DNA of 64,000 bases from CAZLYK01 sp964563495 (lineage in GTDB: Bacteria; Acidobacteriota; Blastocatellia; RBC074): assembly GCA_964563495.1 (NCBI GenBank), contig CAZLYK010000004.1, positions 1 to 64,000 of the forward strand, in the 5' to 3' direction. Of this stretch, positions 38,637 to 48,700 are shown piece by piece; positions within the stretch are counted from its first letter, which is position 1; the number at the start of each line of letters is the position of its first letter. A program made the position numbers and the translations under genes. The notes under the pieces were generated by a model that saw only the letters and a list, made by a program, of their open reading frames with translations, was not told where the DNA came from and did not search any database.

Positions 38637-39302
38637 TTACTCAAACTGCCTCTTGAAGTTTTCAATCATCTGTTTTAACTCGGCTATCTCATGGCGCAGA
38701 GAGCCGACTTCTTCTTCGAGCCTGACCATGCGTTCATTCTCGGGGCTGGTGTGAGCGGGGGCATTTTCGTGTCTGTCAGCGAGATCCTGCGCCTCGAACT
38801 GCGGCTCACCCGCCAAGGTCTGGGCGTAGCGCGTTTCGCGTGAACCGGGCTGGCGCGGCAATCTGATGACCAGAGGATGATCCCGCGACGAAAGAGCCTG
38901 CAGTGCGTTCTCGACTTCGGCGAGGCTCTCAAAGTTGTACAGGTGAGCCGTCCGGGCGCGCAGCTCGCCCGGTGTTTGAGGCCCGCGCAGGATCAGGACG
39001 CACATGACCGAGGTCTGAGCCTCATCCAGATCGAAGGCTTTCGGAAAGAGGTGGCCATATTTGGTGACGCGGGCCTCGGCGCCGTGAAATGTGTACGCCA
39101 GTTTCTTCTCACGCAGGCTGTCAAGAGCCTTGACGACCGTGGCCTCGTCATAGCCGACCACCGGGTCCCGATGGTTCTTTTGATTACACGCATTGGTCAG
39201 CGCATTGAGCGTCAGCGGGTAATAATCCGGAGTCGCAATCTGCTTTTCGACCAGGGCGCCGAGCACACGCAACTCATATTCATTGAGCACCGATTCGGTC
39301 AT
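38637..39302 (-). CDS. YceH family (DUF480) protein
   Basis: 221 residues, usual for YceH. The N-terminus LNEYELRVLGALVEKQIATP and the segment YYPLTLNALTNACNQKNHRDPV are the family hallmark, as is VMCVLILRGPQTPGELRART. The fold is two winged-helix domains, so DNA or protein binding is plausible, but no function is proven. A coiled coil (RLEEEVGSLRHEIAELKQMI) ends the protein. It lies 82 bases from the Gfo/Idh/MocA gene on the same strand. Confidence 0.92.
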   Translation of the reverse strand: MTESVLNEYELRVLGALVEKQIATPDYYPLTLNALTNACNQKNHRDPVVGYDEATVVKALDSLREKKLAYTFHGAEARVTKYGHLFPKAFDLDEAQTSVMCVLILRGPQTPGELRARTAHLYNFESLAEVENALQALSSRDHPLVIRLPRQPGSRETRYAQTLAGEPQFEAQDLADRHENAPAHTSPENERMVRLEEEVGSLRHEIAELKQMIENFKRQFE

Positions 39303-39313
39303 GGTTATTCCTC

Positions 39314-39386
39314 GGAAAAATTATTGCGGGTGTGAGAGGGAATATCTTGTTTCATCCCGCAAAAATCTTGTCGATCCTGTCGATTC
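39314..39386. repeat. degenerate GACAGGATT-type palindrome, copy 6
   Basis: TTGCGGG (39324-39330) with CCCGCAA (39356-39362) plus the trailing words AATCTTGTCGATCCTGTC. The stop codon of the oxidoreductase gene (39385) touches its right end. Confidence 0.65.
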
Positions 39387-40347
39387 AGGCATAGATCGCC
39401 TCTATCACTCGGGCGACTTCCCTGCCGACCTCTCCATCGACAACGGGCGGGCGATCGTCGAGCACGGCGCGGGTGAAATCCTCGATCAGCGGCTGGTGAA
39501 TATTTGGGTGCGGCGGATGGGATTCGACTCTCTCCCCCGACGCCGTTTTGATTCGCATCTCGCCGCGGTTGAGCGAGGGGATCTGAATCGAGCCGAGACT
39601 GCCGAAGATTTCCAGCGTATCCTGCGATTCAAAAGCCGCGTGGGTAACCGACAACACGCCCTGTTGCCCGTGCTCGAATTCGAAGGCCGCGACGCAGGTA
39701 TCTTCGACTTGACGATCGAAAAGAACCCTCCCGACAATGCTCGTCGTCCTTTTGATCCGGCCCAGGAGATTGATCAACACCTCGATCCGGTGACATCCGA
39801 AATCCATCATCGGGCCGCCGCCCGACCTGGCTTTTTCAACCAGCCAGTGGCGATCATCGCCCGGCTGCGGGTTGAACATCTCGAACGCGTTGATTTGAGC
39901 GATCACCGGCTTTCCGATTTCGCCGGCTGAGATGACGTCTTTGAGGCGATCGATGACCGGGTAAAAATGCCGGTAGTAGGCGATCGATAATTTGACGCCG
40001 TGGGCCCGGCAGGCGGCAATCATCCGATCGCATTCATCTGTCGACATGGCCATCGGCTTTTCGCAAAGCACGTGTTTGCCGGCCTCAGCGGCGGCGATTG
40101 TCTGCGCAGCGTGCAAGTCGACGGGCGTGGCAAGATAGACTGCATCGACCTCGCCGTCGCCGATCAGATCACGCCAATCGCTCACCCAGCGCCGGGCGTT
40201 GAATTCGCGGGCGAAGTCCTCCGCCAGTTCAACCCTTGCGCGATTGACCGTGATCAGCTCTGACCCGGGGATATCACGTATCGCCGGGGCGACGCGCTTA
40301 CGCGAAATATCACCACATCCGACCAATCCCCAACGCAGTCTTTTCAT
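39385..40347 (-). CDS. Gfo/Idh/MocA family NAD(P)-dependent oxidoreductase
   Basis: 320 residues. The Rossmann domain begins LRWGLVGCGDISRKRVAPAI, with DAVYLATPVDLHAAQTIAAAEAGKHVLCEKPMA, the hallmark EKP motif with its catalytic Lys. The C-terminal domain contains GGGPMMDFGCHRIEVLINLLG (the conserved Asp and His). It probably oxidises or reduces a sugar or inositol-type substrate; the exact one is unknown. ATG at 40347 has GGAGCAG upstream. It is 21 bases downstream of the EF-P gene on the same strand. Confidence 0.9.
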   Translation of the reverse strand: MKRLRWGLVGCGDISRKRVAPAIRDIPGSELITVNRARVELAEDFAREFNARRWVSDWRDLIGDGEVDAVYLATPVDLHAAQTIAAAEAGKHVLCEKPMAMSTDECDRMIAACRAHGVKLSIAYYRHFYPVIDRLKDVISAGEIGKPVIAQINAFEMFNPQPGDDRHWLVEKARSGGGPMMDFGCHRIEVLINLLGRIKRTTSIVGRVLFDRQVEDTCVAAFEFEHGQQGVLSVTHAAFESQDTLEIFGSLGSIQIPSLNRGEMRIKTASGERVESHPPHPNIHQPLIEDFTRAVLDDRPPVVDGEVGREVARVIEAIYA

Positions 40348-40368
40348 GACGATCTGCTCCAAACCGTT

Positions 40369-40941
40369 TTATGCCCGGCCGACGAATTCGCCGGTCTGGG
40401 TGTTGATCCGTACGATTTCACCCGCTTTGATAAAAAGCGGGACACGGACCTGCAGACCGGTTTCGAGGGAAGCCATCTTGGTCGTCCCGCCGGAGGCCGA
40501 ATCCCCTCGGATGCCGGGCTCAGCATCAGTCACCGCCAGCTCGACAATCGGCGGAAGCTGGAGCGAGATCGGCGCGCCATTATATTTGCGGACCTGCACT
40601 GATGACCCCTCTTTGAGATATAACCTTTCGTCACCCAGCTGCTCTTCGGACAATGAGAATTGCTCGTAGCTCTCTTCATCCATCAAGTGATAACCGTCGC
40701 CGTCGGCGTAGAGGAATGACGCCGGCGTCAATCCGACATCAGGTTCCTCGAACTTCTCGCTGGTCTTGAACGATTTCTCCAGAACCGCGTCGGTCAGTAG
40801 ATGCCGCAACCTGGTCCTGACCATGGTCGAGGCCCCGCGCGCGCTGGGCGAAGCGAAAAAGACCTCGACCACCGTGTAAGGCTGACCATCCACCGTGATC
40901 AGCATCTTCCGTTTCAACTCATTTGCTCCAATCAATGCCAT
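40369..40941 (-). CDS. elongation factor P family protein with EfpL/YeiP-like loop
   Basis: 190 residues, full length for EF-P. Three beta-barrel domains: KRKMLITVDGQPYTVVEV, then the S1-like region (YLKEGSSVQVRKYNGAPISLQLPP) and the C-terminal domain ending ETGLQVRVPLFIKAGEIVRI and GEFVGRA. The tip of domain I reads SPSARGASTM with R35 at the place where EF-P carries its modified Lys or Arg; the same motif (SPTARGA) is found in E. coli YeiP/EfpL. The protein may relieve stalling at Pro-rich stretches without modification. The open frame starts further upstream at 41004, but ATG 40941 matches the family start. Confidence 0.9.
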   Translation of the reverse strand: MALIGANELKRKMLITVDGQPYTVVEVFFASPSARGASTMVRTRLRHLLTDAVLEKSFKTSEKFEEPDVGLTPASFLYADGDGYHLMDEESYEQFSLSEEQLGDERLYLKEGSSVQVRKYNGAPISLQLPPIVELAVTDAEPGIRGDSASGGTTKMASLETGLQVRVPLFIKAGEIVRINTQTGEFVGRA

Positions 40942-41315
40942 CAGTTCAACCTCAAATCTGATTTGATCTTCAGCTCGACAAGCCGGATCCAACTGGTCGA
41001 CCATCCTTACTTATATGACAATCTCACTTTGCGGTAAACACTGATCAGATTGTAAATTTCCCCACTTCCCCTCATCAATCCGTTGAAAATTTCCGCATAA
41101 ATTCCCAGCATCTTTGCGAGTTTTCCCACAAGTTCAATCAGCACAGGTCTATCATCAACACCCGGGTTCTGGCATATATTTTGCAGGCTTAATTAAAAAC
41201 GGTGCAAAAGAAAATCCGGAAGCTTGGATTTACCATTTTTTAATTATGCACCAGAAGTAAATAGATAAATCCATGACCGGGTATAGAATGAGTGTTGAGC
41301 AGAAAGGAGCGGTTT
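40942..41315. other. divergent promoter region between EF-P and cytochrome c
   Basis: A/T-rich, no gene. It contains the sigma54-like site at 41170-41185 for the rightward genes; the efp promoter should lie toward the left. Confidence 0.5.
41170..41185 (+). promoter_or_regulatory. sigma54-like (-24/-12) promoter
   Basis: TGGCATATATTTTGCA: GG and GC are separated by exactly 10 bases, the spacing needed for sigma54, and the flanks agree with TGGCAY and TTGCW. The leader to the cytochrome ATG would be about 120 bases. No enhancer-binding protein is encoded nearby. Confidence 0.45.
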
Positions 41316-41729
41316 ATGTCACGCAAGAATATTTTTATCTTGGTGATTGGCCTTTGCTTCTCGCTGTTCATGTTCACTTCTCTGTTACAGCCAACAACTG
41401 CCACACAGAAGGATCCGAACGCCAGAGGCAAGGCACTCTATGTGGAGTATTGCGCAAGCTGCCACGGCGTTGATGGCAAAGGCAACGGGCCGGTGGTCCC
41501 GGCTTTAAAGACGTGGCCCGGTGATTTAACCACCATTGCCAAGCGAAAAGGGAAATTCCCCAATTTGGAGATTCAGCATTACATCTCCGGTGATGTGTCG
41601 GTGCCGGCGCACGGCAGCCGCGAGATGCCTGTCTGGGGAAGCTATTTCCGTCAAAAGAAAGGTCAGAGCGTTTCAACCTTGAATGTTTATGCTCTGACCA
41701 AATATCTGGAGTCGATCCAGATCAACTAA
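41316..41729 (+). CDS. periplasmic cytochrome c, copy 1
   Basis: 137 residues. Signal peptide (NIFILVIGLCFSLFMF), then a class I cytochrome c: C46-A-S-C49-H50 in YVEYCASCHGVDGKGNGPV, and a Met axial-ligand candidate in REMPVWG. The ending LNVYALTKYLESIQ is typical of small monoheme cytochromes with oxidases or dehydrogenases. ATG at 41316 has AAGGAG upstream. A longer frame from 41292 is less supported. A paralogue lies 150 bases downstream; a repeat unit sits between them. Confidence 0.9.
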   Translation: MSRKNIFILVIGLCFSLFMFTSLLQPTTATQKDPNARGKALYVEYCASCHGVDGKGNGPVVPALKTWPGDLTTIAKRKGKFPNLEIQHYISGDVSVPAHGSREMPVWGSYFRQKKGQSVSTLNVYALTKYLESIQIN

Positions 41730-41734
41730 CTCAT

Positions 41735-41819
41735 GACCGACAGGATCAACTGGGGTATTTCCGGGAATTGAACAAATCTTGTTTGAATCTTGAAAGAGCT
41801 CCGTTGATCCTGTCTATTT
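41735..41819. repeat. GACAGGATT-type palindrome, copy 7 (eroded)
   Basis: GACAGGATCAACTGG and the matching CCGTTGATCCTGTC survive as outer arms; the inner words (GAATTGAACAAATCTTG, TTGAATCTTG) pair only partly. Confidence 0.75.
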
Positions 41820-41882
41820 AGACATCGCCCGAGTAAAATTACGCAGAAAGGGATTGCAGTATCGTCAAAAAAGGAGGCCATC

Positions 41883-42305
41883 GTGATTAGAAGACTGATC
41901 TCTATCGCAGCGCTTGCACTTGCAGTTTCGGTATTTCTCACTTTGTCATTCAACACTCAAAGTGTTGTCTTGGGTCAGGGTAGTGAAAAATCCGCCAAGG
42001 GTGAGGGGCGCAAACTGTTTCTCCAATATTGCGCCTCGTGTCACGGGATGGAAGCAAAAGGCGATGGCACGGTGGCCGCGAGCCTGAAGACCGCGCCTTC
42101 CAATTTGACCATGATCGGGAAAGAGGATGGCAAATTCCCGTTCAACAAGATTCAACGCGTGATTTCTGGCGATGATATGTTGTCGGCTCACGGAACCAAA
42201 GAGATGCCCGTTTGGGGGACTTACCTGCGCCGGAAGGTTGGTGAGGGCTTCGCCAAGCTCGAGATATACAATCTGACCAAATACCTTGAATCGATCCAGC
42301 AGTAA
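41883..42305 (+). CDS. periplasmic cytochrome c, copy 2
   Basis: 140 residues, paralogue of the preceding cytochrome. GTG start with a perfect AAGGAGG upstream. Signal peptide (LISIAALALAVSVFLTLSF), heme motif CASCH in LQYCASCHGMEAKGDGTV, Met ligand candidate in KEMPVWG, and the same ending NLTKYLESIQ. Two small cytochromes in tandem suggest alternative electron carriers for one respiratory or oxidative pathway, which this window does not identify. Confidence 0.9.
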   Translation: MIRRLISIAALALAVSVFLTLSFNTQSVVLGQGSEKSAKGEGRKLFLQYCASCHGMEAKGDGTVAASLKTAPSNLTMIGKEDGKFPFNKIQRVISGDDMLSAHGTKEMPVWGTYLRRKVGEGFAKLEIYNLTKYLESIQQ

Positions 42306-42308
42306 CAA

Positions 42309-42375
42309 AGAGACAGGATTGATGCGGGAATTGACAAGACTCTAGCTTGTCAATTCCCGCATCAATCCTGTCTCT
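42309..42375. repeat. GACAGGATT-type palindrome, copy 8
   Basis: A perfect 30-bp inverted repeat (42309-42338 with 42346-42375). It sits between the convergent ends of cytochrome 2 and tricorn-like gene 1 and probably terminates both. Confidence 0.92.
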
Positions 42376-42388
42376 TCTGTCTATTTCT

Positions 42389-45300
42389 TCACTGTCCGCC
42401 GGTCTTTTTTACTGGTGTTCCGGTGACGGCGACGGGGCCGACGCCGTTATTGTAATTAGGAAAGGCCGGTTTCTTTTGTTTCGGGAGAGGTTTCTTCTTA
42501 AGCTCAGCCAGGACGACCTCGATAGCTTTCTCCAGTTGCGTATCTCTCCCTTTACGCCACGCAGCCGGATCGAAGTCGATCTCGACATCGGGAGGCGTGC
42601 CGTAGTTCTCGACATCCCACTCACCCTGCAGGTTGTAGAAAGCCACGCGCGGTGCGGTTACGCCGCCTCCATCGATCAATTGCGGGTAATCATAGATGCC
42701 GACCAGCCCGCCCCAGGTGCGTTTGCCGACGAGAGGGCCGATCCCGGACTTGCGGAAGAGCCAGGGCATGAGATCACCGCCCGATCCGGCATACTCATTG
42801 ACGATCATCGCCTTCGGGCCGTAGATCGAGGCCGATGGCGTCGCGAAATCCTCGCCTTCGCGTGTCGCCCATCTGTTCATGAGCGGACGCCGCATGTAAT
42901 CGATGATGTAATCAGCGGCCGTTCCACCGCCATTGAAGCGCTCATCAATCACCGCTCCCTCTTTATCGATCTGCGAGAAGTAGTAGCGATTGAAATTGGT
43001 GTAGCCGCCGCCGCCGGTATCGGGGAGGTAGACATAAGCTAGCCTGCCGCCGCTCAATTGATCGACCTTGCGACGATTACCCTCGATCCAGTCTAGATTG
43101 CGTAATGGAGTATCACTCGCGACCGGCACCACTGTCACCTCGCGCGAGTTCGAGCCGTCGGGATTTGGACCGACACGAATCAGAACCTGTTTGTTCGCCT
43201 TACCTTCAAAGAAGCTATAGACGTTGTCGGTCGCCCGCACATCGCGCCCGTTGACGGCGAGCAGGTACTCGCCTTCCTTGACATCAACCCCGGGCTGAGT
43301 CAGCGGGGCGCGGAGTTGCGGATTCCAGTTCTCACCGTTATAGACCTTGGCGAAGCGGTAGCGGCCATTTTCGATCTTGAAATCACAACCGAGCAGTCCC
43401 GTCTGAACCTGATTGGGCTGCGGGGCGTCGCCGCCCCCCGCGTTATGATGCCCGACCGACATATTGCCGAGCATTTCGCGGAAGAGGTAGTTGAGGTCTT
43501 CGCGGTGCGCTACGCCTCCAAGATACGCTTCGTATTTCCTGACCGTGCCTTCGTAATCCAGCCCGTGCAGACCCGGATCGTAGAAGAAGTCACGTTGGAT
43601 GCGCCAGGTTTCGTGGTACATCTGTTTCCATTCGGCCTTCGGATCGATCCAGACCTCCATCTCGTCCAGCTTGAGGACCCCCTCGCCGGGTTTCATGGGT
43701 GTCATGGTCGGAGCGATGGTGTAACGCCCTCCCGGCTGCCCAAAGAGCATCTTCTCGCCGTTGGCCGAGATCGTGAATGCAGTTACACCTTCGATCACCT
43801 TGTCGAATTTCTTCTTCTCCAGATCGAATTTGTGAATCGTCACGCCGGGCTGTGCCTGCAGCCCCGAACCACCTTCGGCGAGGAAGAGGATCCCGGGCTT
43901 TGCCACACCCAGCCCGATGAAGCCGCGCGCCGGGATCGGCAGCGCGAGGATGCGCTGGCTGATCCCGTCGAAATCGATCGTCACGACGGGCGGCTCTTTC
44001 TTGTCCGCCGGCTTGGCGGGAGGTTTCGCTCCCTCGGTCTCGATCTTCTCTTCATCGCTCTCGGGTGCAAGCGGAGAAGCTTCTCCCCGCTTGAGAACGA
44101 CGACGTAGACGCTGCGTGAAACCTGGTGCGGGAAGCTGGACATATCGAGCCAGCCGGTGGTCGGCCCAGCGTTGGTGCTCGCCGTGAAGTAGAGATACTT
44201 GCCGTTCTTGTCGAAGCTGGCAAACCTCGCGTCGCTCAAACCATCGGTGATCTGCGTCGATTTTCCGGTTTCGAGCGCGTAGGCGAAAACCGCACATAAG
44301 CGGTTCTTCAATTGCCGCGTGTAGGTGATCCACTTGCTGTCGGGCGACCAGTTCGGATCCATAAGGCGGAAAGGGTTTTCATAAGTATTGGTGTCGACCT
44401 TGACCGGCGAGTCCTTCTCGATATCGAGATACCAGAGATTCAACCGCTTATCGGTAAAGGCGATCTTTTTGCAGTCGGGCGACCAGACCGGCGAATAGAA
44501 GTACGACGATGGTTTGCCCAGGCTGATCTTCCTGACATCACCCAGCCCGGTCTGCGGGCTCAAATGCAGGGCGTATTCACCCGATTCGTCTGAAAAGTAG
44601 GCGATCCATTTGCCGTCGGGCGACCACGCCGGGTCACGATCGGCCACGCCGGTCGAGTTGGTCAGGTTGCGGGGATTTCCCTTCTCCGCCGGCACGGTGA
44701 TGATCTCGCCGCGGGCTTCAAAAACCGCCCTCGCACCCGTCGGCGAGAGCTCCAGGTTTGTGATCCGATTCGCTACTTTTTCATAGCGCGGTCGGACGCT
44801 CGGCAAGTCCGCGTTGATCGTGATCTCGACCTTGCTCACTTTTCCGGATTTCAGGTCGTAGAGCCTGACCTCGCCGAATTGATCGTAGATCACCGCCCCC
44901 GGTCCGAGCGAAGCCGATTTGAGATCCAGGCCGTCATTCCTGATCAATTGAGTAACCTTACGGGTTCGCGCGTCATATTCGAAGAGCGTGAACCGGCCAT
45001 TACGGTCTGAGAGAAAATAGACCTTGTCGCCCGACCACATCGGATTGAAGTCATTGGAATTCTGTCGGGGAATTTCCATCACGCTCGAATCGCTCAGATT
45101 GACCAGCCAGATCTTGGTCATGCGCCCGCCGCGATAGTTCTTCCATTGATCGAAGGCCGGCGCAAGAGGCATGTAGGCAAGCTTCGTCCCATCGGCCGAA
45201 TACGAACCGTCGTGCGCCATAGGCAGCGGCACTTCGGTTTCAAAGCCGCCCTCGACCGGGATGGTAAATAGTCGCTGGAAGCGGGAGTAACTGTTACGCG

Positions 45301-45679
45301 CCGAGCGGAAGAGGATATTTTTGCCGTCCGGCGTCCAGGCCACGGCGACATCGGCAGCCGGATGCCAGGTCAGCCGGCGCGGGACGCCGCCGGTTACCGG
45401 TACGGTGAAGACGTCGGTGTTTCCGTCATATTGGCCGGTAAAGGCGATCTGGTCGCCGTCAGGTGAAAAGATGGGAGCGAATTCAATCCCGACGCCGGTC
45501 GTCAATCGGGTGGCTTCGCCGCCCTCCCGCGCCACGGTCCAGAGATCACCGGCATAGCTGAAAGCTATCTGCGACTTGCTCAGCGCCGGCCGCTGCAAAA
45601 GCAGCGGCTTGTCCTGCGCGAATCCGGCCACCGCAGTCAGTAGTAATAATAAAGTCACGATCGCAATGATCTTCTTCAT
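42389..45679 (-). CDS. tricorn-like protease 1
   Basis: 1096 residues, exported by a signal peptide (IIAIVTLLLLLTAVAGFAQ). Residues about 25-330 and 340-680 form beta-propellers of TolB/WD40-like repeats (PIFSPDGDQIAFTGQYDGNTD; DPAWSPDGKWIAYFSDESGEY). A Pro/Lys/Glu-rich linker follows, then a PDZ-like domain (YLLAVNGRDVRATDNVYSFF) and an S41-type catalytic domain with YVYLPDTGGGG, VIDERFNGGG, NEYAGSGGD. S966 in GSGGD and H744 in SVGHHN align with the catalytic Ser and His I know from Thermoplasma tricorn (about S965 and H746). It probably trims peptides in the periplasm. ATG at 45679 starts the signal peptide. Confidence 0.92.
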   Translation of the reverse strand: MKKIIAIVTLLLLLTAVAGFAQDKPLLLQRPALSKSQIAFSYAGDLWTVAREGGEATRLTTGVGIEFAPIFSPDGDQIAFTGQYDGNTDVFTVPVTGGVPRRLTWHPAADVAVAWTPDGKNILFRSARNSYSRFQRLFTIPVEGGFETEVPLPMAHDGSYSADGTKLAYMPLAPAFDQWKNYRGGRMTKIWLVNLSDSSVMEIPRQNSNDFNPMWSGDKVYFLSDRNGRFTLFEYDARTRKVTQLIRNDGLDLKSASLGPGAVIYDQFGEVRLYDLKSGKVSKVEITINADLPSVRPRYEKVANRITNLELSPTGARAVFEARGEIITVPAEKGNPRNLTNSTGVADRDPAWSPDGKWIAYFSDESGEYALHLSPQTGLGDVRKISLGKPSSYFYSPVWSPDCKKIAFTDKRLNLWYLDIEKDSPVKVDTNTYENPFRLMDPNWSPDSKWITYTRQLKNRLCAVFAYALETGKSTQITDGLSDARFASFDKNGKYLYFTASTNAGPTTGWLDMSSFPHQVSRSVYVVVLKRGEASPLAPESDEEKIETEGAKPPAKPADKKEPPVVTIDFDGISQRILALPIPARGFIGLGVAKPGILFLAEGGSGLQAQPGVTIHKFDLEKKKFDKVIEGVTAFTISANGEKMLFGQPGGRYTIAPTMTPMKPGEGVLKLDEMEVWIDPKAEWKQMYHETWRIQRDFFYDPGLHGLDYEGTVRKYEAYLGGVAHREDLNYLFREMLGNMSVGHHNAGGGDAPQPNQVQTGLLGCDFKIENGRYRFAKVYNGENWNPQLRAPLTQPGVDVKEGEYLLAVNGRDVRATDNVYSFFEGKANKQVLIRVGPNPDGSNSREVTVVPVASDTPLRNLDWIEGNRRKVDQLSGGRLAYVYLPDTGGGGYTNFNRYYFSQIDKEGAVIDERFNGGGTAADYIIDYMRRPLMNRWATREGEDFATPSASIYGPKAMIVNEYAGSGGDLMPWLFRKSGIGPLVGKRTWGGLVGIYDYPQLIDGGGVTAPRVAFYNLQGEWDVENYGTPPDVEIDFDPAAWRKGRDTQLEKAIEVVLAELKKKPLPKQKKPAFPNYNNGVGPVAVTGTPVKKTGGQ

Positions 45680-45704
45680 CTGAATTGCCTCTCTTGATTT
45701 ATTT

Positions 45705-45791
45705 AATAGAGAGGATTGACAGGATTTTTGCAGGATTAAACCGGATGGCGTCCGGTTTAATCCTGCAAAAATCCTGTCAATCCTCGCTATT
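45705..45791. repeat. GACAGGATT-type palindrome, copy 9
   Basis: Arms AATAGAGAGGATTGACAGGA... and the complement, loop GGCG. It separates tricorn-like genes 1 and 2 on the minus strand. Confidence 0.92.
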
Positions 45792-45794
45792 TTC

Positions 45795-48700
45795 TCATTG
45801 CTGTCCCGATTGCCCATTGCCTGAGCCGGCCGTCGGGGTAGCGTGATAATTCGGATACGGCGGCCGTTGCGGCTGTTTTTGTGGATTCTTCTGAACCTCC
45901 TGGAGCAACCAATCGACGGCCTTTTCGAGTTGAGGGTCGCGCCCTTCGCGCCAGGCTTTGGGATCCCACTCGACCTCGACGTCGGGAGCTACACCGTGAT
46001 TCTCTATCTCCCACTGCCCCTCGGGTGTGTAGAAGGCGAAATGCGGAGCGGTGACCGATCCTCCGTCGAGCAGAACCGGATAGCCTCCGATTCCGACCAG
46101 CCCCCCCCAGGTGCGCTTGCCGAGCAATGGCCCAACCCCCGCGCGGCGGAACATATACGGCAGATAGTCGCCGCCGGAGCCGGAATACTCGTTGACCAGC
46201 ATGATTTTCGGCCCTTGCATGGTACCGAAAGGCTGACGCCAATCCTGGCCGTCACGCACCGCCCAGTAACTATTGAGAGGTTTGCGCAGGTAATCGACCA
46301 CGTAATCGGCAGCCTGGCCACCGCTGTTGAAACGCTCGTCAACGACTATTCCCTGCCGGTCAGTCTGCGAAAAGAAGTACCGGTTAAAGAATGTGTAACC
46401 ACCCTGGGCTGTGTCGGGCAGATAGACGTATGCCAGCTTACCGCCGCTCATCTGATCGACCTTGCGACGGTTATCTTCGACCCAGGCCAGATTGCGCAAA
46501 CCGGTCTCGTTGGCGACAGGCACGACCGTCACCTCACGGGAATTCGTCCCGTCGGGATTGGGGCCAACCTTGAGCACTACCTGCTTGTTCGCTGTGCTCT
46601 GGAAGAAACTATAGAGGTTGTCGCCGGCGGTCAGATTGCGGCCGTTGACGGCGAGCAGGTACTCGCCCGCTTTGACGTTGACGCCCGGCTGAGTCAGCGG
46701 CGCCCGTAATTGCGGATTCCAGTTTTCTCCATTGAAGACGCGCTCGAAACGGTAGCGGCCATTCTCGATCTTGTAATCCGCGCCGAGCAGCCCACCCGGA
46801 ACGCGCTTAGGATCGGGTACATCACCCCCGCTGACGTAGAGATGTCCGACCGACAACTCGCCGAGCATCTCCCGAAACAGGTAATTGAGATCGGCGCGAT
46901 GCGCGAGCGAATCCAGATACGGCTGATATTTCCTGGCCGTCGCTTCAAGATTCAATCCGTGGTGATTCGGATCATAGAAGAAGTCTCGCTCGATTCGCCA
47001 GGTTTCGCGGTACATCTGGTTCCACTCCGCGCGCGGATCGACGTAGACCTCCATCTCGTTGGTCTTGATCCGCCCCTCACCGGGTTTAACCGGCTGCGCG
47101 ACCGAGGCGATAAACCAGTTCTCACCCTGGCGGTAAAGCATCTTCTCGTTGTTGGCCGAAAGCTCAAAGGCATTGATATTCTCGATCACCTTGTCGAGCT
47201 TGCGCTTCTCCAGATCGAATTTATGCAGAATCGCTCCGCCCGGCCCCGGCCCTGCATCCTGCGGGAATTCCCCGAGAAAGAGAATGTTGGCCTTGCCGGC
47301 CGCCAGCCCGATGTAATTGCGGGCTGGAATCGGCAGCGCCAGAATTCGCTGCCCGATGTCGTCAAAATCGATCGTGACCCTGGGCGTTTCCTTTTTGTCC
47401 GCGGGCTTGGCGGCTGCCGCATCCTGACCTGCAGGGGCAGCGCCGTTGGCCCCGGTCTTCTTCTCGTCCTTCTTTTCTTCGGCCACTTTCTCTTCATCGC
47501 TCTCGGGCGCGAGCGGCGACGACAGGTCTTTCTTCAAAACGCAGATGTAGACGCTGCGGGTCGGACGATGCGGGTAGCTCGACATGTCGAACCCGAAGAT
47601 TCTCGGTCCGATGTCTGTGCTCGCGGCGAAATAGATATACTTCCCACTCTTGTCGAAGACCGGCAGCGAAGCGTCGCTCATCCCGTCTGTGATCTGGGAG
47701 ACCTTGCCATCCTCGAGCGAATAGACGTAGACCGCGTTGTACCAGGACTTGAGCGGCTTCGTGTAAGTTATCCAGCGGCTGTCCGGCGACCAACTGGCCG
47801 GGGTCCCGCCGCCGCCGCGGCTGAGTGTATCGACCTTGACCGGCGTCCCTTTTTCGATATCCAGATACCAGATGTTCAGTCGCTTATCGGAATAAGCGAT
47901 CTTTTTGCTGTCTGGCGACCAGATCGGCGAATAGAAGAACGACGGGGGATTGCCGAGGTTGAACTTCTTGACCTCGCCGAGGCCCGTCTGATTGCGCAGA
48001 TGCAGCTCGTATTCGCCCGAGAGGTCGGAGAAATAGGCGACCCATTTGCCGTCGGGCGACCACGCCGGATCGCGCTCGGCCACACCCGTGGTCCCGGTCA
48101 GGTTGCGGACATCGCCCTTCTCGGCCGGGACGGTCAGAATCTCGCCGCGTGATTCAAAGACGGCTCGCGCACCCGTCGGCGAGATAGCGGCATTCAAAAT
48201 GCGATTGCCGACCTTTTCATATTTCGGCCGCAGAGACAGCAAATCTCCGCTGATCGTGATATTGACCTTCCTGGTTTTGCCGGATTTCAAATCATATAAA
48301 TTGATCGCGCCGAACTGTTCGTAAACGATCGCGTCCGGGCCGGCCGAAGCGGATTTGATATCGAGCCCACCGTTTTGGATAAGTTGCGCGACCTTTTTGC
48401 CGGCCGTCTCGTATGCAAAAAGCGTCACCGGTCCATTGCGATCCGAGAGAAAGTAGACGCGCCTGGCGTCCGCCGCCGGCCACATCGGATTGAAATCGTT
48501 GGAAGTATCGTGCGGGATCTTTTCAATACTCGAATCGCTCAGATTGGCGATCCAAACCACCGAAGCCATACCGCCGCGATACCGCTTCCAGGCTTGAAAA
48601 GCGCCCGGGATCGGGACGTAGGCGATGCGCGCCGCGTCCGGCGAAAATGCGCCTTCATAGCCCATCGGCAGCGGGACCTCGTTCGGGAAGGCTCCATCGA

